64,000 nt of DNA, taken from the NCBI GenBank assembly GCA_947488655.1, contig CANKZZ010000005.1, positions 248,001 to 312,000 of the forward strand, in the 5' to 3' direction. Source of the stretch: an uncultured Psychroserpens sp. Its GTDB lineage: Bacteria > Bacteroidota > Bacteroidia > Flavobacteriales > Flavobacteriaceae. This document shows positions 52,821 through 62,466 of the stretch, one piece after another. The position numbers were made by a program, and so were the translations under genes. The notes beneath the pieces are model-generated. The model had not been told where the DNA came from and did not search any database. It saw only the letters and a list, made by a program, of their open reading frames with translations. Every line of letters starts with the position of its first letter. Position 1 is the stretch's first letter.

Positions 52821-54091
52821 AAAATAAAACTAAAAAATCACCAGCATATATCATCATCCTTCTAATTTTAGCTGGTGAGGCAGTTTTTATATTACCATTT
52901 GTTTTACAACGTATTTTTAGACCTACATTTCTAGAAGTTTTTGCTATAAATAATGTACAAATAGGAAGTTGTTTCTCAATTTATGGCACAGTTGCTTTTT
53001 TTTCCTATTTTTTTGGAGGACCATTAGCCGATAAATTTAAACCACATCTATTAATGTCTGTAGCGTTAATGCTTACTGCATGTGGTGGATTTTATCTCTC
53101 AACCTACCCTTCTTTATTAAACCTTCATATTCTTTACGGTTTTTGGGGTTTTACAACTATTTTTCTTTTTTGGGCTGCGATGATAAAAGCCACCAGAATT
53201 TGGGGCGGAAAAGATAAACAAGGCATAGCTTTTGGTTTCTTAGATGGTGGTAGAGGTTTGGTAGCTGCTCTTTTTGGGTCTGTAGGATTAATTATTTTTT
53301 CCTTATTTATAACTAAAGATATTGAGTTAACGTCATTTACAGAACGTAAAGAAGCCTTTAAACAAGTTATTATTTATACGTCTTTAGCTATTTGTATTAT
53401 TAGCATACTTGTTTTCTTTTTTTTGAAACGTCTTTCTCCTTCCGAAGAAAACATAAGTATTTCAAAATCCAACTTAACGTTTGCCGATTTTAAAATTGTT
53501 ATGAAAATACCATCAGTTTGGTTGCTAATGATCATAATTCTTTGCGCGTATTACGCTTATAAAATGACAGATGTTTTTAGTTTATATGCAAAAGATGTTA
53601 TGGGATATAATGATATAGAATCTGCTAAAGTTGGTACATATCTTTTATATATGCGTCCTGTTATTGGTGTTGTTATTGGTTTATTGGCAGATCGTACAAG
53701 AGCATCATTATGGATTATTGTTGGTTTTTTTCTCATGCTCATCACCAGTGGTATTTTTGCCAGCGGAATAATTAACGATGGTTCTACTCTATTTTTCATA
53801 CTCTCTATTGGTACAATGGCAATTGGCGTATACTCGGCTAGAGTACTTTATTTTGCAACCTTAGAAGAAGGTAAAATCCCAATTGCTTTAACAGGCACAG
53901 CAGTTGGCTTTATATCTTTAATTGGCTATACACCAGATATTTTTGCAGGACCATTAATGGGATACTTTTTAGATAAAAACCCAGGCGCTTTAGGTTTACA
54001 ACACGCTTTTGGAGTTATGTCTATTTTTTCGGGAATTGGCTTAATAGCTGCTTATTTATTTTACAAAGTTTCTAAAACAAAAAACACTTAG
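52817..54091 (+). CDS. MFS transporter
   Basis: Major facilitator protein of 424 residues with 12 hydrophobic segments. The region between helices 2 and 3 (FFGGPLADKFKPHLLMSVAL) matches the MFS motif A loop, and helix 8-9 has the related GLLADRTRASLWI. The start is TTG at 52817, overlapping the previous TGA (TTGA). No ATG start fits, because the first ATG lies within helix 2. The substrate is not predictable. The end overlaps the convergent menE gene by four bases. Inner membrane. Confidence 0.85.
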   Translation: MKNKTKKSPAYIIILLILAGEAVFILPFVLQRIFRPTFLEVFAINNVQIGSCFSIYGTVAFFSYFFGGPLADKFKPHLLMSVALMLTACGGFYLSTYPSLLNLHILYGFWGFTTIFLFWAAMIKATRIWGGKDKQGIAFGFLDGGRGLVAALFGSVGLIIFSLFITKDIELTSFTERKEAFKQVIIYTSLAICIISILVFFFLKRLSPSEENISISKSNLTFADFKIVMKIPSVWLLMIIILCAYYAYKMTDVFSLYAKDVMGYNDIESAKVGTYLLYMRPVIGVVIGLLADRTRASLWIIVGFFLMLITSGIFASGIINDGSTLFFILSIGTMAIGVYSARVLYFATLEEGKIPIALTGTAVGFISLIGYTPDIFAGPLMGYFLDKNPGALGLQHAFGVMSIFSGIGLIAAYLFYKVSKTKNT

Positions 54092-55149
54092 GCAAATAAT
54101 TTTTCTAGTGTTTTTTTACGTTGAATCTTACCCGTTTCTGTCATTACAAATTCTGGTACAAAATAGGTTTTCTTCGGAATTTCTAACTTTTCCAAACTTT
54201 CAAATATAGATGGATCTAAGGTAGTATCGTCGCCTTCTATAACTAGTATAAGCTTATTACCTAAGGTTTCATCCTTTTCCGAAGCGATAAAGAATTGACT
54301 TTTAATGTTTCCTTTTAGGCGCTCTTCTATTTGCTCAGGAAATAATTTTAAACCACCAGAATTAATTACATTATCAATACGTCCTAACCATTCAAAAGTA
54401 GATGTAGAGTGTAATTTTACTATATCGTTTGTTACGATTTTTTGAGATACTACTTTTGGAGCTTCTATTACTAAACAACCTCTATCATCTTGCGAAATGT
54501 TTACATTTGGTAAAACCTCAAAATAAGGTTTCTCTAAACCACTATTTAAAGGTTTTAATGCAATATGCGTGGCAGTTTCAGTCATGCCATAAGTAGCATA
54601 TACCTTAGTTTTTAAAGATTGAGTAGATGTAATCAAATTTTTTGATACAGATGAGCCACCAACTATCATTATTTCTACATTGTGTAGATATGATAATGTA
54701 GATTTTAGCTGCATAGGTAACATGGCACAAAACGTATATTTTTTCTCATAATCAAAAATAGGTTGTGATGTTGGCTCTACTAAATCAACTTCTAATCCTA
54801 AAATCATTGCTCTTACCAACATCATTTTACCAGCAATATACTGCGTTGGCAAACAATGTAATGATGTATCACCTGGTTTTAAATCTAAATAATTAGCTGT
54901 AGCAATACAAGAGTTAACCATTGCTTGCTTGTATAACTTTATAGTTTTTGGTTTACCTGTAGAACCTGAGGTTTGTGCCAAAACAAAATCTTTCTCGTCT
55001 AACCAGTCTAATAAAAAGTTACCAGTAATTTTCTCGTATTTTTCACCTTCTTTTACTAAACTATAAGCAACCTCTTTAAGCTCTTCGTGGTTAAAACTTG
55101 TACCGTTAAGTTTAAATTTAAGATGTATTTTATTGTACGTTGGAGTCAT
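54088..55149 (-). CDS. menE: o-Succinylbenzoate-CoA ligase
   Basis: Adenylate-forming enzyme that activates 2-succinylbenzoate with CoA in menaquinone synthesis. It has 353 residues, short for the acyl-CoA ligase superfamily but usual for Bacteroidota MenE. Motifs are AQTSGSTGKPKTIKLYKQAM (P-loop), ATYGMTETATHIALK (A5 motif) and LGRIDNVINSGGLKLFPEQIE (A8 motif), and the catalytic lysine lies in GKIQRKKTLEKL at the end. It is 23 bases downstream of a CPBP gene and just after menC, which supports the assignment. Cytoplasmic. Confidence 0.9.
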   Translation of the reverse strand: MTPTYNKIHLKFKLNGTSFNHEELKEVAYSLVKEGEKYEKITGNFLLDWLDEKDFVLAQTSGSTGKPKTIKLYKQAMVNSCIATANYLDLKPGDTSLHCLPTQYIAGKMMLVRAMILGLEVDLVEPTSQPIFDYEKKYTFCAMLPMQLKSTLSYLHNVEIMIVGGSSVSKNLITSTQSLKTKVYATYGMTETATHIALKPLNSGLEKPYFEVLPNVNISQDDRGCLVIEAPKVVSQKIVTNDIVKLHSTSTFEWLGRIDNVINSGGLKLFPEQIEERLKGNIKSQFFIASEKDETLGNKLILVIEGDDTTLDPSIFESLEKLEIPKKTYFVPEFVMTETGKIQRKKTLEKLFA

Positions 55150-55172
55150 AATATTCTAGTTTAAAACAAATA

Positions 55173-56342
55173 TTATTCTATAATTTTATAATCTTCTTTT
55201 GGAGGCTCTACGATTTTACCAAATAATTTTTCTTTCCAATTATTCCATTTATAGACTTTTGCAAAAATGAAAAGTATAATTGGAAACATTATAAATACAG
55301 GTAAAACCATATCTATAAATTCTAATTTTGGCTCTGCTACATCTTTTAATATAGAGTGAGTTTGAAACGCTGTCCAATCTGATGTTACCAATAATGCTGT
55401 GAATAAATTATTGGCTGCATGAAAACCTAAAGCTAACTCTGTACCTTCATCCATCAATGTCATAATCCCTAAAAACAAGCCTGTACCTATGTAGTAAACC
55501 AACAGAGAATAACCTAGTTTACCAATTTCTGGATTTGCAATATGCAACAAACCAAAAATAGCCGATGTGATTAGTAATGGTGTCCAATTTCTTTGACAAA
55601 CATTTCTAAGACTATTAAAACCATTAGATTCAAATTTGTTGGTTTTGTTCATTATTTGAAAAACTATAATACCAATAACAATTATCGCTACTAACATTAA
55701 TCCGTTTTGTAAATAACTAAGCGAATATTTTATATTTAGAACGATAAATAAAGGGATAGTAAAAAGGGAAATTAAGAATGCAAACGGAAAGTGTTTCTCT
55801 ACAGTAGCTGCGCCAAACCCTTGCATTAAATAACCTCTAAAAAGGTACTCTTCTAAACTCGTTTGTATAGGCACTAAAATGATGGCGATTATTGCTAAAA
55901 TTATGAAACGCTGCATTTCAAAATTATAAACGTAACCCTCTGGAGCTAAATAGAAATAATCTATTAAAACAAGCCCAGAAGAAATAATTCCCCAAAAGAA
56001 AAACGAAAACCAAATGCGTTTCCAATCTAATTTAGGCCTCGAGGTAGCAACAGCAGTCATTTTTTGTTTATGAATATATTTTACAGCTATAAATAAACCT
56101 ACAAAAGCAACCACGAAAGATAATAGTGCAAGTAATAAAAACACATTAGAGTCTAGAACACCATACATCGTTTTTTCATTAATACCATCTATGTTACCAC
56201 CTTCACTTAAAACTTTCATTACAACAGCTCCCAAAAGTGGAAATTGGCCAATAAAAGCTGCACTAAATACAACTAAAGAGCCTAGTAAATATTTATAAAA
56301 ATCATGTTCTATTTTAAAAACTTGAGCAATAAATTTATTCAT
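55173..56342 (-). CDS. CPBP family intramembrane glutamic endopeptidase
   Basis: Abi/CAAX-type membrane protease, 389 residues, about eight transmembrane helices. The catalytic motif is EEYLFRGYL (Glu164, Glu165, Arg169), followed by FGLLHIANPE and LGFHAANNLFTA carrying the conserved histidines and asparagine. The substrate is unknown. It sits between menC (five bases upstream) and menE, a position common in flavobacteria. A direct role in quinone synthesis is not established. Inner membrane. Confidence 0.88.
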   Translation of the reverse strand: MNKFIAQVFKIEHDFYKYLLGSLVVFSAAFIGQFPLLGAVVMKVLSEGGNIDGINEKTMYGVLDSNVFLLLALLSFVVAFVGLFIAVKYIHKQKMTAVATSRPKLDWKRIWFSFFFWGIISSGLVLIDYFYLAPEGYVYNFEMQRFIILAIIAIILVPIQTSLEEYLFRGYLMQGFGAATVEKHFPFAFLISLFTIPLFIVLNIKYSLSYLQNGLMLVAIIVIGIIVFQIMNKTNKFESNGFNSLRNVCQRNWTPLLITSAIFGLLHIANPEIGKLGYSLLVYYIGTGLFLGIMTLMDEGTELALGFHAANNLFTALLVTSDWTAFQTHSILKDVAEPKLEFIDMVLPVFIMFPIILFIFAKVYKWNNWKEKLFGKIVEPPKEDYKIIE

Positions 56343-56347
56343 TATTT

Positions 56348-57400
56348 TTATATTTTTAAGTCAAGAGAAGACACATCCCATTCTTGATTAATTTGGTATT
56401 GCAATGTACCATTTTTTACAATTAATGGCGAATCAAAATTATTTGTAAATAAACTCCCAGTACCCAGTCCTTGTGGCAAGTTGTTATTTAAAGTAAAGGT
56501 CCATTGTGCAATTGCATTTAGACCTATATTGCTTTCTAACGCACTTGTTATCCACCATTTAATGCCTTGTTTTTCGGCAAGAGAAATCCATGATTCGCTA
56601 CCACCAAAACCACCAACCAACGTTGGTTTTAAAATTATATATTGTGGATTAATAGTGGTTAAAAGCTTTTTCTTTTTCTCTTCGGAAAATATACCAATCA
56701 ACTCCTCGTCTAAAGCAATAGGTAAAGGTGTGTTTTCACACAACTTAGACATCTCATCCCATTGACCTTGCTTTATTGGTTGCTCTATAGAGTGCAAATT
56801 AAACTCAGATAATCGTTTTAATTTATCTAACGCTTCATGAGGTGCAAATGCTCCATTTGCATCAACTCTTAATTCTATATCTGTTTCTGAAAATTCCTGG
56901 CGAATGGATTGGAGTAGTTCTATTTCCGAAGAAAAATCTATAGCGCCAATTTTTAGTTTTATACAAGAAAAGCCAGCTTGTAACTTTTCTTTAATTTGGC
57001 GCTTCATAAACGTTTTGTCTCCCATCCAGATTAAACCATTAATTGCAATTGGAGCCTGGTTTTGAGTAAATCTTGATGAAAACAAGTTAAAACTATCATT
57101 GCTTTCTAACGATTTAAAAGCCATTTCTAAACCTATTTGAATACTTGGCATTTCTACCAAGGCTAGAAGTAAATGGTCTAAACCCAAATTAATATTATCG
57201 CAAGCCCATTGTAATTTCTCTTCAAAATCTGGTCTATCATCAATGCTGAGACCTCTAAACATACCACATTCTCCTATACCTATTTTGCCACTTTTATTTA
57301 AAATGATAAACCAAGTATCTTTAGTTTTTAGGATGCCACGAGAGGTACCGCTTGGGGTTTTAAAATGAAGTGTATAGGGTTTGTATGTTGCAGTTATCAT
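56348..57400 (-). CDS. menC: o-Succinylbenzoate synthase
   Basis: Enolase-superfamily enzyme dehydrating SHCHC to o-succinylbenzoate in menaquinone synthesis. It has 350 residues. The catalytic lysine is in CIKLKIGAIDF and metal ligands in ELRVDANGAF, HSIEQPIKQGQ and ALDEELIG; a second lysine lies in YIILKPTLVGGF. The order of these residues fits MenC rather than dipeptide epimerase. The neighbouring menE supports it. It appears to start an operon menC, CPBP, menE. Cytoplasmic. Confidence 0.9.
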   Translation of the reverse strand: MITATYKPYTLHFKTPSGTSRGILKTKDTWFIILNKSGKIGIGECGMFRGLSIDDRPDFEEKLQWACDNINLGLDHLLLALVEMPSIQIGLEMAFKSLESNDSFNLFSSRFTQNQAPIAINGLIWMGDKTFMKRQIKEKLQAGFSCIKLKIGAIDFSSEIELLQSIRQEFSETDIELRVDANGAFAPHEALDKLKRLSEFNLHSIEQPIKQGQWDEMSKLCENTPLPIALDEELIGIFSEEKKKKLLTTINPQYIILKPTLVGGFGGSESWISLAEKQGIKWWITSALESNIGLNAIAQWTFTLNNNLPQGLGTGSLFTNNFDSPLIVKNGTLQYQINQEWDVSSLDLKI

Positions 57401-57447
57401 TACAACAAAAATAAGAAATCTATGTGCATAATTTACACTAAAATGGC

Positions 57448-58137
57448 TTAGAAATTATGATGAAAACTCAATTGCAATTGTGCTTTGCCAATACTATTAG
57501 TTTTTTGATTCATCCACCCTAATTGAAACTTCATGCCTGGTTTTAATACATAACCAACGCCTAAATAGGTCCTATTACGATCAAAAAACTCAACTTCTCT
57601 ATTATTTCCAATATCTCGTTGACCATTTACAAAAAGCTCGTTATATAGTGCTGCATAAAATGCACCTTTTTCTAATGTGCTTTTATTAAACGGAATATTC
57701 ATAAAAAGGTTATAGCGATATCGTGTTCTAAAATCTTGATCTTCTACAAAACGTTGCTCATACCTAAAACGATGGGTTAAATAGACTCTATTTCCTAATT
57801 TTTGAGGTATTAAAGCCTCTTGGTATATTCTACTTTCGGTAGAGGTTTCATCACTATCACCAAAAGCACCAGAGGTAATATGTGCGTAACCTAAAGTAAA
57901 TTTTGCATTGACTCCTTCTGGTCTATATGTTAGACCAGACCGTAACAATAATTGCTCTAAATCGCCTCCCAAATTCCAATTTCTATATTGAATATCTCCT
58001 TGTACACCAAATTTACTTTCATTAAACTGAGTATCATAAAAATACATATACCATGCTCCCGTTTTACCAGATTCTACTTGTGCAAATGATTGCAATGACA
58101 TACATAATAGAATAATTAGCGTAAATTTTAATTTCAT
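57448..58137 (-). CDS. DUF2490 domain protein
   Basis: A 229-residue secreted protein with a Sec signal peptide (about 1-20, ending SFAQ). Repeated amphipathic beta strands (GAWYMYFYDTQFNESKFGVQ, GAFYAALYNELFVNG and others) end in QLQLSFHHNF, whose final Phe is typical of outer-membrane barrels. The pattern matches DUF2490. It is probably a small outer-membrane porin-like barrel of unknown function. It is 47 bases upstream of menC on the same strand, so cotranscription is possible. Confidence 0.8.
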   Translation of the reverse strand: MKLKFTLIILLCMSLQSFAQVESGKTGAWYMYFYDTQFNESKFGVQGDIQYRNWNLGGDLEQLLLRSGLTYRPEGVNAKFTLGYAHITSGAFGDSDETSTESRIYQEALIPQKLGNRVYLTHRFRYEQRFVEDQDFRTRYRYNLFMNIPFNKSTLEKGAFYAALYNELFVNGQRDIGNNREVEFFDRNRTYLGVGYVLKPGMKFQLGWMNQKTNSIGKAQLQLSFHHNF

Positions 58138-58248
58138 AATTGTTGAATTTTATTGCAAAATAAGCCACAAAAGCTAACTTTAAAAACTCTGACCTGCAAA
58201 TAACAACTATTTAACAATTTTGTACTTTAGCAAAAAGTAAAATTATAA

Positions 58249-59169
58249 ATGCAAGACCCAAATTTTCCTAATATTATTTTATTTGCTATTCCGTTTTTTA
58301 TAATTGCAATGTTATTAGAATTGTATGTAACAATTAAACAAGGCATTAAAACTTACGAATCTAAGGATGCCTTCTCTTCTATTGCCATGGGATTAGGCAA
58401 TGTATTTCTCGGTTTTTTTAGTAAAGCTTTAGTGTTATTGGCATTCTATTATATATATGAAAACTTTAGACTCTTTACTATCCCAATTACGTGGTGGAGC
58501 TTTATATTAATTTTCTTTGCAGATGATTTTGCATATTATTGGTTTCATCGTATATCTCATGAATGTCGTTTATTTTGGGCTTCTCATGTGGTGCACCACT
58601 CGTCACAACATTATAATTTGAGTACTGCTTTGCGTCAAACTTGGTCTGGAGGATTTTACTCTTTTGTTTTCTGGATTTGGTTACCACTTTTAGGATTTCA
58701 TCCTGGTATGATTTTACTACAAATGTCTATAAGTTTATTATATCAATTCTGGATTCATACCGAAGCCATTGACAAACTCCCAAAATGGTTTGAAGCAGTT
58801 TTTAACACACCTTCTCATCATCGTGTTCATCATGGTAGTAATCCTTTATATCTGGATAGAAATCATGCTGGAATTTTAATTATCTGGGATAAGTTATTTG
58901 GCACATTTCAGCCAGAATTAAAAGACGAAAAAGTGATTTATGGATTAGTAAAAAATATTAATAGTTACAACCCAATTAGGATTGCATTTATAGAATGGTA
59001 CTACATGCTAAATGATTCTCTATCAGGAAAAAAATCTTTAAAACACAGAATACTTTATTTATTTAAACCTCCAGGCTGGCGACACGATGGTAGCGGTAAA
59101 ATCTCTAATGATTTGCGCAACGCTTATCTTGAATCTCTAAAAAATAAGACGCCTTCTAGTGATATTTAA
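58249..59169 (+). CDS. Sterol desaturase/fatty acid hydroxylase family protein
   Basis: Di-iron membrane oxygenase of 306 residues. Four to five transmembrane helices surround the histidine boxes HRISHE, HVVHHSS and HRVHHGS, with an additional NHAGILIIWDKLFG segment typical of the family. The members hydroxylate or desaturate lipids or carotenoids; with likely sulfonolipid genes in the window, a lipid substrate is plausible but unproven. Divergent from DUF2490 and alone on its strand. Inner membrane. Confidence 0.85.
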   Translation: MQDPNFPNIILFAIPFFIIAMLLELYVTIKQGIKTYESKDAFSSIAMGLGNVFLGFFSKALVLLAFYYIYENFRLFTIPITWWSFILIFFADDFAYYWFHRISHECRLFWASHVVHHSSQHYNLSTALRQTWSGGFYSFVFWIWLPLLGFHPGMILLQMSISLLYQFWIHTEAIDKLPKWFEAVFNTPSHHRVHHGSNPLYLDRNHAGILIIWDKLFGTFQPELKDEKVIYGLVKNINSYNPIRIAFIEWYYMLNDSLSGKKSLKHRILYLFKPPGWRHDGSGKISNDLRNAYLESLKNKTPSSDI

Positions 59170-59213
59170 GAATTGTGTAGTATATGAATTAATAATTTCT
59201 AATTAACCTTAAA

Positions 59214-59891
59214 TTATAATTCTATACTCTGGCCAATCTCCAACAACATTAAGTCCTTATCCTTATCAAAGAATTTACGTTTAGCAACTTCGTGATCAAT
59301 TTCTATGTACCCAAATGTATCAAAATGATAGCCCAATATTTTGTCACATTCTACAAAGTCACTAGCAAGAATAGCTTCATCTATTCCCATAGTAAAGTTA
59401 TCTCCAATTGGTAAAATTGCTAAATCTAGTTTTGTGAATAATGGGATAAGTTTCATATCCATAGTTAGTGCAGTATCTCCAGCAATGTAGATATTTTTAT
59501 GTTCTCCTTCTATAATAAAACCACCAGGTTGACCACCATAACTACCATCTGGAAAAGAGGAGGTATGAATTGCATTTACATACTTTACATTACCAAACTC
59601 AAAATCCCATTGACCACCATGATTCATTGGATGATTTTCTATATCTAACTTATCAAAATATGTTGCGATTTCAAAGTTAGAGACAACCACTGCTCCTGTT
59701 CTTTTAGCAATTGCTTCTACATCTAATATATGATCTTGGTGCGCATGGGTTACTAAAATATAATCTGCTTTTAAAGTATCTATATTTATATGAGATGCTT
59801 TGGGATTACCAGAAATAAAAGGATCTACTAAAATGTTTACGTCTGCTACTTTAATTCCTAAACTGGCATGACCATAAAATGTGATTTGCAT
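59214..59891 (-). CDS. Metal-dependent hydrolase, UPF0173/UlaG-like
   Basis: Metallo-beta-lactamase-fold hydrolase of 225 residues without signal peptide. The complete zinc motif is THAHQDH (residues 48-54), with further ligands in NAIHTSSFPDGSYGG, YIAGDTALT and LGYHFDTFG. The opening ITFYGHASLGIKVADVNIL is typical of UPF0173. Unlike the lipoprotein paralogue at 42.5 kb, all zinc ligands are present. The substrate is unknown. It is separated from menA by that gene's terminator. Cytoplasmic. Confidence 0.88.
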   Translation of the reverse strand: MQITFYGHASLGIKVADVNILVDPFISGNPKASHINIDTLKADYILVTHAHQDHILDVEAIAKRTGAVVVSNFEIATYFDKLDIENHPMNHGGQWDFEFGNVKYVNAIHTSSFPDGSYGGQPGGFIIEGEHKNIYIAGDTALTMDMKLIPLFTKLDLAILPIGDNFTMGIDEAILASDFVECDKILGYHFDTFGYIEIDHEVAKRKFFDKDKDLMLLEIGQSIEL

Positions 59892-59936
59892 TGCTATAAG
59901 ATTTTTAAGATGAATTACCTCACCCGAAAATACAAA

Positions 59937-59975
59937 AAAAACTCAGACAGATTTGAAGAAATTGTCTGAGTTTTT
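59937..59975 (-). terminator. menA terminator
   Basis: The 13-bp stem AAAAACTCAGACA / TGTCTGAGTTTTT with a 13-base loop is followed on the minus strand by a T run. It lies 110 bases past the menA stop codon; the intervening DNA holds no gene. Confidence 0.85.
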
Positions 59976-60084
59976 AAGCCCCAAATTTTATTGGCAACAT
60001 AATAGTAATCCATGCCAACCTACAAAATTATAAGCTAAATATAGGTATTAATGATTTGATTACCAAATATTTATGTTAAATAAA

Positions 60085-60990
60085 TCATAAAATATAACCC
60101 ACACCTAATAATATAGAAAATAAAAATGTGGTTAAAGCGAGTACCTTTAACTGAGGATCATAGTCTTTAGGATTGGTTGCTTTTCTAACTTTGTTGATAT
60201 GTATTAGTAATGGAATAAAAGCGATATAGAATAAAAAATTGTAAAATCTAGAAAAGTATAATATTGAAAATACTATTGATATAATTATTGCTAATACAAT
60301 TAGTGTAATGTGATATCTTTTAGCTTTTACTTTACCTAATTTTACTGCCAGAGTTTCTTTACCAGAAAGTTCGTCTGATTCTATATCTCTCATATTATTG
60401 AGATTTAAAACACCCATGCTTAAAAAACCAAGTGACACTGCAGGTAACCAAACATGATGATCTATGTGTTTGGTATATAAAAAATAACTTCCTACAACGC
60501 TAATAAGACCAAAGAAAATAAATACAAATACATCTCCTAAGCCTCTGTAACCATAAGGAGAACTCCCAACAGTGTAATTAATCGCTGCATAAACCGAAAA
60601 GCCAGACAGCAAGAAAAATATCATAGCATACAATAGATACTTACTTCCAAATGATGTGAAGATAAGTCCTATAGTGAGTACTATTACAACTAAAATATTT
60701 ATTTTAATACCTTCAAACATTTCTTCTGGCGAAATTGCTCCACTTTGTATGGCGCGCTCTGGTCCTATTCTATTTTCGTTATCTGTACCTCTTACACCAT
60801 CTCCATAATCATTTGCAAGGTTAGAGAGTATTTGTAGAGCAATAGTTAGCAATACTGCAAAGCACATAATATAACCGTTAAACTTACCATTATAATGTGC
60901 AAAACAAGAACCAATAATTATACCTGATACCGAAAGTGGTAAGGTGCGAAGTCTAAAAGCAGAAAGCCAGGGCTTAATTTTTTTAATCAT
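60085..60990 (-). CDS. menA: 1,4-Dihydroxy-2-naphthoate polyprenyltransferase
   Basis: UbiA-family membrane prenyltransferase that attaches the polyprenyl tail to dihydroxynaphthoate. It has 301 residues and about eight to nine transmembrane helices. The two aspartate-rich motifs are NLANDYGDGVRGTDNENRIG and NNMRDIESDELSGKETLAVK, as in MenA. It follows menB with a 14-base gap, so the two are cotranscribed. Inner membrane. Confidence 0.92.
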   Translation of the reverse strand: MIKKIKPWLSAFRLRTLPLSVSGIIIGSCFAHYNGKFNGYIMCFAVLLTIALQILSNLANDYGDGVRGTDNENRIGPERAIQSGAISPEEMFEGIKINILVVIVLTIGLIFTSFGSKYLLYAMIFFLLSGFSVYAAINYTVGSSPYGYRGLGDVFVFIFFGLISVVGSYFLYTKHIDHHVWLPAVSLGFLSMGVLNLNNMRDIESDELSGKETLAVKLGKVKAKRYHITLIVLAIIISIVFSILYFSRFYNFLFYIAFIPLLIHINKVRKATNPKDYDPQLKVLALTTFLFSILLGVGYIL

Positions 60991-61004
60991 AAACGATTAT
61001 AGAT

Positions 61005-61844
61005 TTAAGGAATCCACTTTTTATCAAAATTAGGTTTACGCTTTTCTAAAAACGCGTCTCGTCCTTCTTTTGCCTCATCTGTCATATAAGCCAAACGAGT
61101 AGCTTCTCCTGCAAATACTTGTTGACCAACCATACCATCATCTGTAAGATTCATGGCAAATTTTAGCATTTTTATTGATGTTGGTGATTTAGCTAATATT
61201 TCTTGAGCCCATTGGTAGGCAGTTTCTTCTAACTCATCATGAGGAATTACTGCATTAACCATTCCCATATCATAAGCTTCTTGTGCAGAGTAATTTCTTC
61301 CGAGGAAAAAAATCTCACGCGCACGCTTTTGCCCAACCATTTTAGCTAAATATGCAGATCCATATCCACCATCAAAACTTGTAACATCGGCATCTGTTTG
61401 TTTAAATATTGCATGTTCTTTACTTGCTAAAGTAAGGTCACAAACCACGTGCAAACTATGTCCTCCTCCTACTGCCCAACCAGGAACAACTGCAATTACA
61501 GCCTTTGGCATAAAACGAATTAAACGTTGTACTTCTAAAATATTAAGACGATGATAGCCATCATCTCCAACATACCCTTGGTGACCTCTTGCTTTTTGAT
61601 CTCCTCCTGAGCAAAAACTCCAAATACCATCTTTACTAGATGGACCTTCGGCAGATAAGAGTACCACTCCAATATTTACATCTTCTCCTGCATCATAAAA
61701 TGCATCGTATAACTCACTAGTGGTTTTTGGCCTAAAGGCGTTTCTAATATCTGGTCGATTAAACGCTATTCTTGCAACACCATTACGTTTTTTGTAGGTT
61801 ATATCTTCATAGGTTTTTGCGGTAACCCATTCGGTTTTATTCAT
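61005..61844 (-). CDS. menB: 1,4-Dihydroxy-2-naphthoyl-CoA synthase
   Basis: Crotonase-family enzyme that closes the second ring of menaquinone from o-succinylbenzoyl-CoA. It has 279 residues. Family segments include ITYKKRNGVARIAFNRPDIR, FCSGGDQKARGHQGYVGDDG (MenB-specific, differing from other crotonases), GWAVGGGHSLHVVCDLTLAS and FDGGYGSAYLAKMVGQKRAR. Good promoter elements precede it, and menA follows. Cytoplasmic. Confidence 0.95.
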   Translation of the reverse strand: MNKTEWVTAKTYEDITYKKRNGVARIAFNRPDIRNAFRPKTTSELYDAFYDAGEDVNIGVVLLSAEGPSSKDGIWSFCSGGDQKARGHQGYVGDDGYHRLNILEVQRLIRFMPKAVIAVVPGWAVGGGHSLHVVCDLTLASKEHAIFKQTDADVTSFDGGYGSAYLAKMVGQKRAREIFFLGRNYSAQEAYDMGMVNAVIPHDELEETAYQWAQEILAKSPTSIKMLKFAMNLTDDGMVGQQVFAGEATRLAYMTDEAKEGRDAFLEKRKPNFDKKWIP

Positions 61845-61862
61845 AATATTTAATATTTAACA

Positions 61863-61894
61863 CAAAAATACTGCTTTTATATATAATATATCAA
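61863..61894 (-). promoter_or_regulatory. Bacteroidota-type promoter of menBA
   Basis: The minus strand reads TTG (61894-61892), a 21-base spacer, then TATTTTTG (61870-61863). Both fit consensus. The predicted leader is about 12 nt. Confidence 0.55.
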
Positions 61895-62040
61895 TCTAAA
61901 AACGTCCTAAATACATGGTGTTAGCATCTAATCTGTTAGATATTAAACATTTATGTGACTTATTAAATAATAAAGGGTCTTAAAATAGGTGTTCATATAA
62001 ACCGCTTAAAAATCTTAACTAATAAAACATATTTAGGGAT

Positions 62041-62466
62041 ATGACAATTTTAAACTCAAACGTGGCTCAGCAAATTGTAAAAGAGGTCAAATCTAATGCT
62101 GGATCTATACATTTTTTTAATTATATAGCTGTGGTAGAATTTAACGAAGGTATTCATGCAGATTTACAAAGTGGCAGAGAGATTTTAGACTCTATGATGG
62201 ATTACTTCGGAAATTCTAAACCTTTTGGAATTGTAGCAAATAGAATAAACTCCTACTCTATTGCTTTATTAGAGACTACAGAAGTTAGATCTATTTTTCC
62301 TAATTTGGTGGCATACGGAATTGTTAGTCATGATCTAGCTGGACGAATGAATGCAGAAATAGAGAGTCAGTTTTGTACTTCCGAAGATATTAGTTTTAAT
62401 AATCTTTACGAAGGTTTAGACACGGTCTATAAACGTGTTAAACACAGATCATTGCTATTAGATTAA
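62041..62466 (+). CDS. Conserved hypothetical protein, 141 residues
   Basis: I do not recognise a named family. The protein is soluble, mixed alpha/beta, without signal peptide. The pattern of strands (IHFFNYIAVVEF, FGIVANRINSYSIAL, LVAYGIVSH) alternating with helices recalls the STAS/SpoIIAA-like fold, but this is only structural impression. It stands alone between divergent menB and the convergent CvfB-like gene, which it overlaps by nine bases at the 3' ends. Confidence 0.7.
   Translation: MTILNSNVAQQIVKEVKSNAGSIHFFNYIAVVEFNEGIHADLQSGREILDSMMDYFGNSKPFGIVANRINSYSIALLETTEVRSIFPNLVAYGIVSHDLAGRMNAEIESQFCTSEDISFNNLYEGLDTVYKRVKHRSLLLD

Noticed and set aside
52602-52857. Minus-strand frames opposite paralogue B and the MFS start
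   Set aside because: Low-complexity hydrophobic shadows of AT-rich coding DNA.
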